The position numbers and the translations under genes are program-made. Below, in pieces: positions 1-11,202 of a DNA stretch of 64,000 nt (its first letter is position 1; each line of letters opens with the position of its first letter). The DNA is taken from positions 744,001 through 808,000 of the forward strand of contig VNKQ01000007.1 in assembly GCA_016508695.1 (NCBI GenBank), in the 5' to 3' direction. The stretch is from Hyphodiscus hymeniophilus (Eukaryota; Ascomycota; Leotiomycetes; Helotiales; Hyphodiscaceae). The notes below the pieces were generated by a model that made no database searches, was not told the origin of the DNA, and was given only the letters and a program-made list of their open reading frames with translations.

Positions 1-181
1 TCATGTTTCGTAGCACCCAATCATCAACAAAGGACTTTATTGATGACTATGGATATATAGAACAGAGGTTACCCTTCAAAATGTGAAGCTCATGTGTAGG
101 GAATCAATTGAAGCACTTCTCTATTTCCCAACCCGAAACTTCCCTCCCAGATCCCCCTCCCAATCTCTCACTGTCTGCAAG

Positions 182-1316
182 ATGACTCGGTGGACATTCA
201 ACTCAAACGGAGACAAAGTGGTGGAAGCTTTCAAAGATCGTGTTAAAGGCAAAACAAGTAAGGTTTTGCCCATCTCACTGTTGAAGTTTGAGCTGATAAA
301 CCCAGTCGTGATCACCGGCCCAGGCATAGGGGGAATAGGAGCAGAAACAGCGCTCAGTCTCGCGGCCGGCTCGCCCTCCCTCTTGATCCTCGCCGGACGC
401 ACGGAATCCAAAGTCTCCCCTCTGGTCGCCGCCATCTCCGCACGATACCCGTCAGTCTCCACCAAGTTCGTGCCCCTGGATCTCGCTTCCCAGGCTTCTG
501 TGCGGGCCGCGGCGGCGACGATCAGCTCCAGCGTGGAAAGCATCGATATCCTGATCAACAATGGCGGCATCATGGTCTGTCCGTACGCGAAATCAGAGGA
601 GGGCATTGAGATGCAGTTTGCGACGAATTACGTGGGGCATTTCCTGCTGACGAATCTGCTTGTGGGGAAGTTGTTGAAGGGAGGGGGAAGGGAAGGGGTG
701 AGGGTTGTGAATGTTAGTAGTTCGGCGCATGGGAGTGGGGTTATTAGATGGGACGATGTCAATTTCGAGGTGAGTAGATTTTTCCATTCAAGTAGCGTGG
801 GAGAGAGTGCTGACAGGATCCCAGGATGGCAAGGTATATCAGCCATGGGAAGCTTACGGGCAGTCGAAATCTGCCCTTATTCTGTTCTCTCACGCCCTGG
901 CAACGAGGTTAAAAAAGCATGGCGGGTTTTCTTTCTCACTGCATCCTGGCTGTAAGTCGTCGCCCACGAGCTATCCGTTCTCTCACTAACCAGCAACAGC
1001 TATTTCATCAGGACTGCAAGTCCACATGATGGCTGCGGACAAAGCCCTTCTTGAGGATGGAATGGCTAGAGCGGCAGCTGCCGAAAAGGCGATGGGACGG
1101 GAATGGAAGATGCCTGCTAAGAAGACAATGCAGCAAGGCTGTTCTACAACCCTTATTGCTGCGCTGGATCCGTCCATTGAAAAGGATAATGGCGCCTACT
1201 TGGATAATGGCGATATCGCTGCGAATTCACCACCGGATTATTTGAGTTTGCTTGAGAGCGAGCACAGGTTATGGAAATTAAGCGAAGAACTCGTTGGGGA
1301 GAAGTTGGATTGGTAG
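182..1316 (+). CDS. Short-chain dehydrogenase/reductase (retinol dehydrogenase / WWOX-like)
   Basis: This is an NAD(P)-dependent oxidoreductase of the classical SDR fold; its substrate cannot be told from sequence. The model has four exons (182-257, 306-769, 825-951, 1000-1316) and gives 327 aa, close to the usual length for fungal SDRs of this group. Splicing the first intron rebuilds the nucleotide-binding motif ITGPGIGGIG (the TGxxxGxG pattern). Further on come an NNGG segment (the family's NNAG), the catalytic serine region VNVSSSAH, and the active-site YGQSK (YxxxK). The third splice restores the HPG segment that follows the active site in this group. The start at 182 is chosen because it places the Rossmann motif about 30 residues in, as is usual; the frame is also open upstream to an ATG at 83. 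No signal peptide is seen, so it is probably cytosolic. Confidence 0.88.
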
Positions 1317-2002
1317 CACTGGCAGTTGCGCCGTCTTGCGGGAGACGTTCGTAGAAAAAGTCCAAATAGTTCAGTGGTTCTGAGCCATTGAGATGCTTAG
1401 GGACAAAAAGTTTTGACATTCTTTTGAAGTTGCTTCAGGATTACCCTCAGATGTATGGGCCCTCCCATTATCCGATTAAGGAAGTGACATAGTAGTAGGG
1501 TGTCTGATGCTTCGAGACCACAGATCAGAGGGAAAATGAGTGATCTTGATAGGCAGATAGTTTCTGTCAGTTTCTCATGTCTATGCTGGGCCAAGTGAAA
1601 CCTGAGTTCCGAATTCCAGCCATGTTGCTTTAAAATAACTCAACGATTAGGTATCCGAGAATTAGGGTAGTGTGTGCCAACTCCACCCCGAAATGCTTGG
1701 CTGTGTACCGTTTTGTCCCTGTGTTGGCTGGTATTTTGACAATTTTCGCTGGATATATCAACGTCTCACTCAATCAGCTCTTCTCTGAGGAAGAATCCTT
1801 CATCATCATCTTCACCCCAAGGCCTCATAACGCCGCTAAATCGAATCAGTCGCTTCCCTCTCTCGATTGTATGGAGGACACCGTGCACTCGCTGTGAGCC
1901 TGGAATATCCTCAGCCCCGGAGATATGGCACAATCCTTCTTCCTCGATGTCTACAATACGTTCGGAAACGCGATACGCGACATCAACTGCGTAAGAAAGA
2001 AG
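1317..2002. other. Intergenic, convergent genes
   Basis: This lies between the SDR stop and the stop of the oppositely oriented transcription factor, so it should hold two 3' UTRs. I see no coding signal, repeat or RNA gene. Confidence 0.6.
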
Positions 2003-3387
2003 TCAGTAAAGTCCTACATGCATCTTTTCGAAGGTGTTCGTACGATCCCAAGGTCCCTCTCGGGGTGAAGCTTGTTTGAAGAGAGCAAGAGCTTTACGTC
2101 TAACGACAGGATGCCGGCATTTCCTCGCCGTAAAGCTCAAAGCGCAGATCGCACCCATTTCACATGGGAACGGAGCACTGTTGGCAGAATTACTCGCTCT
2201 TTGTGCGGCTAGCAGACTCTCTAAAAGTTTCAAGATTCTCTCGAAATCTTTAATACAGAGATCATATGCCGTCTCGTTAGAATTGTGGCACACTGCCATC
2301 AAAATCGTTGCGACTGCATGGTATACTTTCAGAAGCGTGGAGGCTCTCAACTCTTTGCTGCTCATGGTAGGAAGAGATCGCACAAGTAGTGCATCATAAA
2401 TAATTGACCATTGTCGAAGACGGGCGGTAAGCAAAGCGGAAGATGTGAATGCTGTGGCTCGTGCATCAGATTTAATTGGATCGTTGACTCTGAACGCAAG
2501 AAAGTAGTCGTTACTTCTGTCCAAGTGCATGACCCAACTCAGAGTGGGTATTAAGAATCGGGCTGCTTCTGTCAGGTTCTCAAAAGATGCTGGAAATTCT
2601 TCCAAGGGTTTGATCACAACGTAGAAGCTTGGGAAGTCGACATAAGATGCAGACTGGACATCGAAACGAGATATCATATCGGTAAGGTTGGCGATATGTT
2701 GACTAACACCAGTGATTTGACCCTGCTGTTCATTGAGAATATTGAGAGCGCTCCGGATATGTGTGGTGGCCTTTTCAGTATCCCCGTTCCAATTGTCGAA
2801 ACAAATGAACAAAACGGCACACGTCAAGGACAGAAGAACTGCTTCATCACGTCGAGTCCCAATGATGTGGCCGAGGTGGCGGATAGCCTTTTGGTATTGC
2901 TCGAAAGCAAAATCACCCTCTACCAATGATTGGGCATCATTTGGGAGCAGTTTGTCACGGCGACCAAAATGCTCGTGGAGAGCTCCAAGGGCAATCACAG
3001 CGTGACGCACGCAGGGTTCAGAATGGCTGATCTGCAACACGAGATAATCCCAAAAGCTTGAATCGAAGTAGCCTTGGATGGCAAGCGAGGTACGTCTGCG
3101 GAAGAAGTCGAAGCATTGAAGCTCTGCCGGAGTTCCCTCGATGATCGGCGAGATCGCGGATGGCAGCACCTTTGGAAGACTATAGTGGCATGCGAAGTGC
3201 GCTTTCCGGCATCTGAAGCAAGGTCCCGGGTATGCTTCATCACACTTCACGTGTCGTTGGCTGAAGACAAGTCAATAAGATACCCAAAAAGGGGTCAATA
3301 TGTTGTTAGCTCCTACCGACATGTCAAGCAACCCGCTCGAGAGCGGCTGCTCCCTTGTCGTTTCTTCTTCCAAGGTATGGATGGCAT
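2003..3387 (-). CDS. Zn2Cys6 fungal transcription factor
   Basis: This is a DNA-binding regulator of the Gal4-type binuclear zinc cluster class. It has two exons on the minus strand (3317-3387 and 2003-3260, intron 3261-3316), 442 aa. The intron splits the zinc cluster. Joined, it reads GCLTCRQRHVKCDEAY followed by GPCFRCRKAHFAC, an exact Cx2Cx6Cx6Cx2Cx6C pattern at about residues 20-47, preceded by a basic segment (WKKKRQGSSRSR). The remainder is helical and resembles the fungal-specific transcription factor region (DUF3468 type), with stretches such as HAVIALGALHEHF and LTCAVLFICFDNWNG that are typical of these proteins. The ATG at 3387 puts the zinc cluster at the very N-terminus, as is usual for this subgroup. 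No target genes can be inferred. Its upstream side faces the ABM gene. Confidence 0.88.
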
Positions 3388-3950
3388 GAGAGTCTTCTAC
3401 TCCGCATCTCCGAGAAGGAGCATGTCCACGATGCTGGTGTTTCTACGCCAAGATTGAAAACGATGTAATCCGGATAGAGGACCAATGTTTGCATAGTGGA
3501 AGTAGGCGTTTTTAGGTAAAACGAAGAACTGCTCGTCTCACTCGTCTTACGAATCCAACTTGGACCACCAGGACCACCAGGACTCGTGAAGTGGCTGACT
3601 AATGGGGGATTGCTCGTTAAGCTCGTCAATGCACGTGCAAGGTTTAATCCACAGGGTTATGTAATCAAGCCGCAGCGAGTTATTCACGTGAGTCCTTATT
3701 TCTCAATGCTTCCCCTATCCGTGGGTCTTTGCCCCTACTTTGAAAGTATACATGGAGCCACCCGAGACTTTATTTCGATTGGATCTAAGCGGTCTATTGT
3801 GAGCGGTACACAACAAGCGATACGCTTCGGGCTTCATCTCCTGGTCCTTTTAAACGTGACAATTCACAAAGCTTCACGTAACTCCCACCGTCCCCCTATC
3901 CTTCTTGAATGCATTCCATTGCCATGGTCAAGTAAAGCCTTTCACAGCCC
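3388..3950. other. Intergenic: promoter of the Zn2Cys6 gene and 3' side of the ABM gene
   Basis: There is no coding region I can support here. It should contain the 5' region of the minus-strand transcription factor. Confidence 0.5.
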
Positions 3951-4439
3951 CTATCTCGAGCCAAAACCCCCAACATGCTCCAAGATCTTGATGTCAGGCG
4001 GCGCAGCCAGAACTTTTGTCTCGGCCCCCACCTTCTGGACTTGCGCATACACCTCACTCTGTCTGTGAGCATCAAGAGCTTCTTTGTTCTTGTATCTGGG
4101 AACACGCAAGATTTTAGTCACTAGCATGATTATAAAGGTCATTCCAGAAGGAGAAAATGCCTTGTGAATGTACGGCGGACTTACACTTCGATGTATACCA
4201 AGCATTCGGCTCCATCTGGGCCATTGGTCTGCTTGAACAGCTCATACCTGAGTACGTCTTTCTCGTTATCTTCGACATGCTTATTCAGCACCGCGAGACC
4301 TTGGATGAGCTGAATTCATTCAGTCAGGTTATGCTTCTAAAATCTTGAGTATCGGTGTAGAACGTTTGGTCTTTCTCACCTCATCAATCTTGCCCGGGAC
4401 GGGGGTGAGGATGGCGACAAGGTCAACTTGGCCCGACAT
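3951..4439 (-). CDS. ABM-fold (antibiotic biosynthesis monooxygenase-like) small protein
   Basis: This small protein of the dimeric alpha/beta-barrel ABM family has 109 aa. Its three exons on the minus strand are 4380-4439, 4185-4309 and 3951-4095. The start MSGQVDLVAILTPVPGKIDE is the typical first beta strand. Typical later segments are VLRYELFKQTNGPDG, the central strand ending in CLVYIEV, then YKNKEALDAHRQSE, and a C-terminal segment where ABM proteins place their last strand. Some relatives oxidise aromatic polyketides or degrade heme, while many are of unknown function. It has no signal peptide and no nearby biosynthetic core enzyme, so its role is open. The three exons sum exactly to 110 codons including the stop. 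Confidence 0.85.
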
Positions 4440-5149
4440 TTTACTAGAAGCTTGGTATATGAAGTATTGGGGGATAACTTAGTCGAGTCTGTTCGGCTGC
4501 CTGAGAACAGTTGAGGATTTCTTTCGATGCTGATACAAACTACTTTCCTTTCCATATATAGATGGCTACGATATATATACCTCGGCACCGCCATTAGACC
4601 CTGCAACATGCTACCGCAGAAGCATCAGCATCAGCATAAGCACAAGCATAAGTGATTCGACCGGCATTTGCCTTCGGCGATTTAAGAGGACAACCCTTAG
4701 GCGATCATGAAGTTTATTAGTCTCGGAGCAGCGACATCTCTAGCAAATCAGAGACAACCGGGAAACGTGAACCACGATCAGACACCTTGGGCTGATTGGC
4801 TTCCGAAAGTAAATCCATAGATTTTCTGCAGCTGATAGCCTATGCCCAGACGCATCACCCACAATGGGCATAATGCCTCATTATGCATTCGCTTGACTGA
4901 GTGACTCTCCTTTCGTAGCCCATCCGACCTGCACCGACGGACCGACGTTGGGGCGAGTCTTCGAAGACGCAGGGTGATCACGGTGTTAGAGGTCGGATAT
5001 AAAAATTGCAGCCTCGTGCTTATAAGAAGTGGGACTTGCGAGTGGAGGGAAGGGGTCAATGATTGTCATGATATATTCATCCAGCTAAATAGCAAATTTT
5101 GCGATCACCCCAAACATGAAATCATCGCTCATTTACAAGTCCAAACCCT
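4440..5149. other. Intergenic, ABM promoter and 3' side of the amine oxidase
   Basis: I see no gene. It contains a short imperfect hexanucleotide tract (listed separately). Confidence 0.5.
4621..4652. repeat. Imperfect hexanucleotide microsatellite
   Basis: About five tandem units of AGCATC, AGCATA or AGCACA lie roughly 180 bp upstream of the ABM gene. This is read directly from the sequence; no function is implied. Confidence 0.85.
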
Positions 5150-7481
5150 TCACTTTTTACAACACGATGCGTCTCCGCCTGTAAGCACCAACTTCGACAT
5201 CTTATCCGCTGCATTAAGAACTTTGCCTTGTCCTGCAATCTGACTTGGGGTGCTGCAATAGCTCGGTGGAACGTCCAATGCCGGATTCTTGGTGAAGAAA
5301 TTTCTCGGCCGCAGCAGCAGGGTCATTGGTTCAGCTGGCATGACGGGAAAATCTTCTGGCGCTGGGAAATGTGTGATTCCAAAGGTGTGCCACAGAACGA
5401 TGTCTGTATTATCAATAGAGGCTTCTTCGTTGGCAATCCATTCGGGGATACCACGAGAGGGTTCACCTGAGGTCTGGGGAACGTGGCGGCCGGCTGGGTA
5501 GATCTGATCGTCATCATCTGGGAAGTGTCAGTTGATATCAACACGGAGAAAGAGGGGAATTACATTTGGTAACGTGCACTGCGTGTCTCGCAAATCCAGC
5601 GCGTTTCCACACCAAGGAACCTTCTTTAGGGAGAAGTTTCGGAACCTCTCTGCTCACAAGCTTGTAACTACTTGGCTTGTGACTGTATGGATTGATCTTA
5701 TTCGTATTCGCCATGTCCCATGTCCGAGAGGTGACACCCTCATAGTCGCTGATCGACTCCTTGACTGTTGAATACTTGGTCCTCTTGGCAAAGAAGGCAT
5801 TTCCGTATGGATTTTCGGCACTGCCAACCTCACCTGGGCCTTGCGTAGCGTCGACTTGGAAGACGGTGTTATTGGGACCATCGATATTGGGATCAATTCG
5901 GAGACAGAAGAGATGCTGGTGGTTATGTGCGTTGACCCCTGGGTAAACCTCTGTCCCCCAGCCTTTCGTATCCTCTCCGGGGTTCATGGCATATGTGTTT
6001 AAGATACCAGTGAGCTTGATCTCGAGCTGAATGGTACCGTCTTGGTGGAAAATCCAGTACACACAGTATTCGTAGTTTGCGGCGGTGAAAATATGAGAGA
6101 CGATAAGTTTACGGCCTCGAGTAACAATGACAGAGTCGTCACGGAAATCAGTGTGCTTGAAGAGAATGCCGGCATCCTCTTCGTGAATACAAATGGCGTT
6201 CTTGATAGTCGTACTCTCTCCTGCCCGGTTGACGAACGCTGCGTCCTGGAATCAATGTGTTAGTCACATGTCCAAAAATCAAAAATCAAAAATCAAAAAT
6301 CAAACTCCAAACTCCAAACTCAAACTCAAAAGGGCGATGTTATAGCGATTAGGAGCTCTCACCATATAGTGAATTGCTCCTTTGCAATCGCATCCCAATG
6401 ACAAGCTATTGGTCATATATCCTCCACCGTATTCGCCGAGATCGAAGGCGTGCTTCCTTTGATGAGGATGTTCCGGGTTTCCGTATGGAACCACCATCTC
6501 AGCAAGGGACAGTCTGTAGAAGACTGGTCGAGTATTGCCCTTATCATTGTATGTGATATTGTTGAGGACGATTCCCTCCTTGTAATTGAATCCAACATGA
6601 ACCTTCCAGTTCTGCCAGTCAATAATCCTTCCTTCAACCTTGAAGGAGACTCCCTCCGGTTGCGTGATGTTGATGGGCTTGATATCCGTCCTGTATCCGC
6701 CTTCGGCTTCGACGCTTGCTGGGTGGTAGTTGTTGGGCTTGGCTTGGTTGACTGGCCGGCGGATGTCTGGGATATCGATATGAACAATTTCTTGCTTGTC
6801 GGCGTCGAAAATAGGGCAGAAGTCGAGGGGAAACGAGTATTGACTGTCGTCAACGTGCGGGCGGTAGTACATAAGTGCTTGTTGCAGCCGGACCGTGTTC
6901 CCAAATCTGTGATCATATCCAATTGTCCAGGCTATCCAGATTAGCAATGGGAACTAGCATGAAGATGGAGGAACCTACGGTCACAATACACCTTGTGCAT
7001 ATCCTCTTTTGGGATCCCACTGATCACGCATTGCTCAATAACTTTGGGGTCTTTCCGGCAGATGTGCTCAACAGCCTGCAAGTCTTCCATAGTGATCTAC
7101 CCCGTGTCAGCGAAGTCCTCCTTCGAGATATTAAGTAATGCCCACCAAAGGTTGCACGCCTTCCAAAGCCGTCCACTTCACGATCTTTCCTTCCTCCAAG
7201 TCAACCAATCCATCGTACACCTTTCCGCCTGGGGCAATTGCCACGATATCAGCTATTCTCCTTGGTCTTGGTGTGTGCTTAGGATCCTCAAGCCACTTCA
7301 GCATCTCCTTTTTCCGCGGTTCCTGCAAGAAGATTGCATTGTAGTGTAGCTTGCCATGCTCTTTGCGAGTGATCTGGGCCGCTGTCTCGATTTCTGCGTT
7401 GGAGAGAGGATCGAAAGGATGAGGAGGAGGGAGGGTGCCAGTGACATGCTGAGCCACTGACTTCAATCTGTCAAGAGCCAT
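5150..7481 (-). CDS. Copper amine oxidase (TPQ-type)
   Basis: This enzyme oxidatively deaminates primary amines to aldehyde, ammonia and hydrogen peroxide using copper and a self-made topaquinone. Its five minus-strand exons are 7146-7481, 6979-7096, 6363-6931, 5564-6245 and 5150-5517, giving 690 aa, the normal family length. The N-terminal domain opens with HPFDPLSNAEI. The catalytic-base region reads FDLGEYGGGYMTNSL. The cofactor tyrosine sits in TAANYEYCVYW (consensus N-Y-D/E). Two copper ligands are in the HNHQHLF motif and the third is in the segment LWHTFGITHFPAPEDFP near the C-terminus. No signal peptide is seen, so it should be intracellular; many fungal members are peroxisomal, but the C-terminus (CCKK) is not a classic PTS1. 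GATA-type sites lie upstream. One intron carries a 7-bp microsatellite. Confidence 0.93.
6272..6331. repeat. Heptanucleotide microsatellite inside an amine oxidase intron
   Basis: Four CAAAAAT units are followed by CAAACTC-type units. The tract fills about half of the 117-bp intron 6246-6362 of the copper amine oxidase gene and is read directly from the sequence. Confidence 0.9.
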
Positions 7482-8373
7482 TGCCTGGTATGTTTGTGAT
7501 GAGGGGTTCCCAGTATCGCGAGTCTTGGGTATTAGTCGGGAAAGGTACGGTATGAAATTAAAATCACAGAGGAGGTCCAGTTAGTTGATATAAGAAAAGC
7601 AATCGGGACTTTGTGTATCAATCGGGATTGTTGGGAGAAATACTGTTAGATCCCGATGTGAAGCTGAGAATACTCAATATCCAGACCCGCATGCCCCTCT
7701 ATGCAGGCCGATAGCCTGTACATATCGCCTTTGCGGATACGGCGAAGATGTCAAGCTTCAATAACGGCAGGTTATTTGGTTGGATAACGCTTGGAGATAA
7801 GCAGACCCCCTGGGTTAGATGCCCTAAAGGGGCTTAGGCGAAACATGAATCGAAAGGTGGGGAAATAAACATCTCCCTCCTACCCTATTCCAGTTATCTT
7901 TTCCCTGGCAGGAGCCGCAGATACATAGTGGAGATGTCGGTTTGTCTATTTCACAGAAAGTAAGTTAATGAGACAGAGGGAAGAGTATGTACTCTCAGCA
8001 AGTGTCTTAGCAACAATCCCGTAGACGAGGCTGTCAGTAGTTCGTGCATTGCGGGAACTATTTAACATCACTCACGGATTGATGAATCAACAGTCGCAGT
8101 GTCAAGGAATCAAGTGAGTTTCAGTATTCAATTCTTCATTCACAGTATCGCATTGATTTTTCCTAATTTCTGATTGGCTAGAGGACTTCAACGATGCAAC
8201 CATTTTCAGGGGTTTAATTGCTTATTATTAATGAATTCTCCAGCTTGGGAATCTAGCGATAAATAGTTCATGATCAAGACTCTTCGCTATGTTCGAGCCA
8301 TTGATTTTTTGTAAAGCCTTGCAATCTGTCGCATTGTATGACATTCATTATCGCACTCTTCACCACGTTTTCT
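7482..8373. promoter_or_regulatory. Upstream region of the amine oxidase with HGATAR sites
   Basis: This interval lies upstream of the copper amine oxidase start and downstream of the esterase stop. It has no coding region I can support. It contains AGATAA at 7795-7800, its complement TTATCT at 7894-7899 and CGATAA at 8257-8262. All three fit HGATAR, the site bound by AreA/NIT2-type nitrogen regulators. Such sites are short and occur by chance, so nitrogen control is only an inference, though it would suit an enzyme that releases ammonia from amines. Confidence 0.35.
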
Positions 8374-9552
8374 CTAACAAATATTTGGGCCAGCCTCCAA
8401 CTGCTCAGCAACTCCTTGAGCAAGCACGTCTTGCATTGGATAGGTTGGATGTAAGGAATTCAGCCAGAAGTACTCGTTGACCGGTATTCCACAAGTCGCA
8501 TTGAAGTAGTTTTCTGTTGGGGTTCCACTGTCGTCTGCTTAGTCTACTGCTCGTCCATTTCTTCCCAAGAATAACTTACTTCTCATAGGCTACACAATAA
8601 CCAGTGGTATTTTTGTACGAAGCAGTCTGAGGAAAGCTCTTTGGATTATCTAAGACTTCCGTGAAGAGCTTATTCGCATCAACAGTGAAAATGTTGACGT
8701 CAGGTTTTTCGGCCTTCAGTGATCTCGCCATTGCCATCAGCTCATTATTCCAAGCCAGAATATCGGCTTTCTCCTCGGCCTGGTTTGCTGCGCTTTGTAC
8801 GCTTGTCAGAGGTGCTCTATCAACTGGTGGAACGTTGAGAAATGCGAAGTTCCTTGCGCCGGCGTAGTAAAGTTCGTCCACAAGCCCATGATAGATGGCA
8901 AATATAGCATTATTGAGAGTCGTGGTGGCTGGAAGTCCAAGAGACCAGGAGTTTCCAACGTCGTTGATACCGTCAAATATCGCGAAGAGGCTGTTGTCTG
9001 AGGACCACGGTGCCGATGCTGGCTTAGAAGCATAAGTTGGGAACCATTCGTTCTCGATTTGTTCGGCGACGGAGGAGACGGTGGGTAGATAAGGCGCAAC
9101 AAGGGCTGAATTGATGGTCGCACCGCCATATGCCAGGTCAAATGTAAGGAGGCGTGACTCGTTGTATTTGACAGTGAGAAAGTCAACCCAATTGGGCCCA
9201 TTAGCTGCAGTATAACCTGGGTATGTTGGATTTCCAAGTGGGTTTGTTGGACTCGGCTGGACGCCCGTATCATTGAATCCAGTGGTTGTGTATGAATCAC
9301 CGCTGTGAAACGTCAGTCTCAGGATTTCTCAGCCATTTGGATTTTTATGCCTGACGGGCTTCAAACAAATCCCAAGAACAAAATAAGATCCTGTGTGTTG
9401 ACCTACAAGATAAAAGCGTATTTGATACCACGCCATCCAGGCCAATTTGAAGTCGCCTTGCAGTGTGATTTCGTCGGGGTAGGGTTACCAGCTTGGACGA
9501 CCAATGTGAAGCAGGAAGCTATCGCAGCGAAAACTAATGCTTTCGAAAACAT
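8374..9552 (-). CDS. Secreted GDSL acetylesterase, CE16-like
   Basis: This is a secreted SGNH-type esterase, probably of carbohydrate esterase family 16, which removes acetyl groups from short plant-cell-wall oligosaccharides. Its three minus-strand exons are 9407-9552, 8580-9302 and 8374-8527, giving 340 aa. A signal peptide is evident (MFSKALVFAAIASCFTLVVQ). The first splice creates IKYAFIFGDSYTTTGFN with the nucleophile serine of block I. Block III is represented by GINDVGNSW and block V by NSLHPTYPMQDVL with the catalytic His. The usual HC-x-WPGW segment of this group appears as HCKATSNWPGW near residue 30. It ends about 0.9 kb from the precursor gene on the same strand. Whether it belongs with that locus is unknown; a separate role in plant biomass use is the simpler reading. 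Confidence 0.85.
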
Positions 9553-10453
9553 TCTGCGTGGGAAATTGGAATGCACAAAAAGAGGAATTGCTTGACCTGG
9601 ACTGGATTTGAGAGAGTATGGTCTAAAAGGAAACGCCAACACCGCCAAAAAAAACGGAGGACATTCCCGTCATGATATACAAAATGAAATGATGAAATAT
9701 ATCCCACAACTCAAGCATTCCCCAGTACCTTGCGATGATTTATATTGACTCCGTCGACTAGCACAGGCACGACTGCACAAGGTGGGGAAGTAGCTTCGGA
9801 GTAGGAGACTCCGCTCCCAAAACGTTTACCTGAAGCTTCAGAACGATGAATGTGCGGGGAAACTAAGCATCGGTAGCGAGTCGCTGTAAACACCTGAAAA
9901 TGCTCCAATAAAATGCTTAGAATGATATTGATGCAGTGGAGGGATACCAAAGTTTGATGCGCAAGCGAGGTATAGGTTAATTCATACGAGGAACTTATTG
10001 GATGAGCCCTTGAACGGTCGAACGGCCCCTCAGCCGCCGAGAAGCTTGAAATGGGGACGACACACTAATGCCGGGTATACCAAACCCAAGAGATCGGTTA
10101 ATATGGTGGAGGGTTGTTACTACGTCAATAAGACGGTCTTGCATGGTTTGAATACGGAGCGGAACAGATTTCTCCGAAATCTTTGGTATGAACGTGAGGA
10201 TCGGTCAGGGACATCATACCAATGATGCATGGGAATGCAATACCAGTACGAGTATTATTTGTATTAGCAATATTTTAATGGAATACGAGTTCTACTATGC
10301 CAAGACACCCATCCGCCGTCGGAGAATGGCTCTGAACCCACATGAATTTACCTACCTTAAGGTATAGGAGGTTCAATCCCGCACGTGATCGATGCCCCCA
10401 AACTCTTCGACATGGCCACATCACTAGGGGAAGACAATCGAGAAGAGAGTCTC
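9553..10453. other. Intergenic between esterase and precursor gene
   Basis: Holds the promoter of the minus-strand esterase and the 3' side of the YG-repeat precursor. No coding region is supported. Confidence 0.5.
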
Positions 10454-11202
10454 TTATTCGCTCTTCTTTTGAACCTCGCGTTTGTAAGTGCCATAGGAAG
10501 CTGTAACACGTCAAATTTAGTCATATTCCTTTTTGTTACGGGTGTCCTTCAATACTTACCATAAGACCCATAACCGGTAGGAGTTGCGGTTGCAGATGAA
10601 GATGAAGAGGAGGTTGATGAGGGCTCGGGATAATTCTCATATGAGCCGTAGGCTCCGCTGTCTCCAATCAGATGCTATTCTAAAATACAAAGAAGAGTAG
10701 CAATACTAGTCTCCATAAGAGCCGTCTGCGAGGGAATCATCAGTGTTGTGCTCCCATTCACTTTCATCAGGACTCACAATCTTTGCGCTTTTCAATTGGC
10801 TCTGCCTCAGCTTCTCGCTTATAGGCTCCATAGCTGGCGTACTTTCCTATTCGTGAAGCGTGAGTAAGGGAATGGCATACTAACTGACTCGACTTACCAT
10901 AACCTGTGGGGGTAGGGGCTTTGGATGAAGTTGAGCTGGAGACGGGATAGTTCTGATATGATCCTGCAGTGTGTGAGTTAATGAGATTGAAACTGCAGTA
11001 TGATTCAAGTCTGACCGTATTCACCGTAAGCTCCACTAAATCCGGTCAGTCTCAGTTGCACTCAATCGTGTCTTCTCACTTACTATTTACCGTAGTCGGC
11101 TGGCAATGCTTCTGCGTTGGCGTCTGGCACTGGAGCTGGAGCAGCAAGGACTCTTACTGCAGCGAGAGCCAGGAGGGTGATTACTTGGCGTGAGAAAAAC
11201 AT
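10454..11202 (-). CDS. Secreted Tyr/Gly-rich repeat precursor with Kex2-type KR sites (candidate RiPP or peptide pre-protein)
   Basis: This is a 145-aa pre-protein in seven minus-strand exons: 11084-11202, 11016-11035, 10898-10963, 10778-10846, 10707-10725, 10560-10657 and 10454-10500. They sum to exactly 146 codons. A signal peptide (MFFSRQVITLLALAAVRVLA) is followed by an Ala/Pro spacer. Two homologous modules of about 45-50 residues come next. Each begins with an 18-residue YG block (DYGKYGAYGEYGSYQNYP and DYGSYGDYGAYGSYENYP) and continues through a Ser/Thr/Pro linker. Each ends in GYGxYASYGxYKRE and has ten tyrosines. KR dibasic sites close each module, and the first is followed by EAEAEPIEKR, where EA repeats resemble the dipeptidyl-aminopeptidase spacers of yeast alpha-factor. 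Two exons are only 20 and 19 bp. The donor of intron 2 (GTCAGA) is weak. Its divergent neighbour encodes an UstYa-family protein. Dikaritin-type RiPP precursor, other Kex2-processed peptide or structural YG-rich protein are all possible. Confidence 0.75.

Noticed and set aside
3586..4068. 160-codon plus-strand open frame
   Set aside because: It overlaps the ABM gene on the opposite strand, has no family motif, and the ABM exons explain the coding signal there.
6450..6944. 164-codon plus-strand open frame
   Set aside because: It is the antisense shadow of the third exon of the copper amine oxidase, which has clear catalytic motifs on the minus strand.
8806..9300. 164-codon minus-strand open frame inside the esterase
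   Set aside because: It is another frame of the CE16-like exon 2; the true frame carries the GDSL motifs and spliced junctions.
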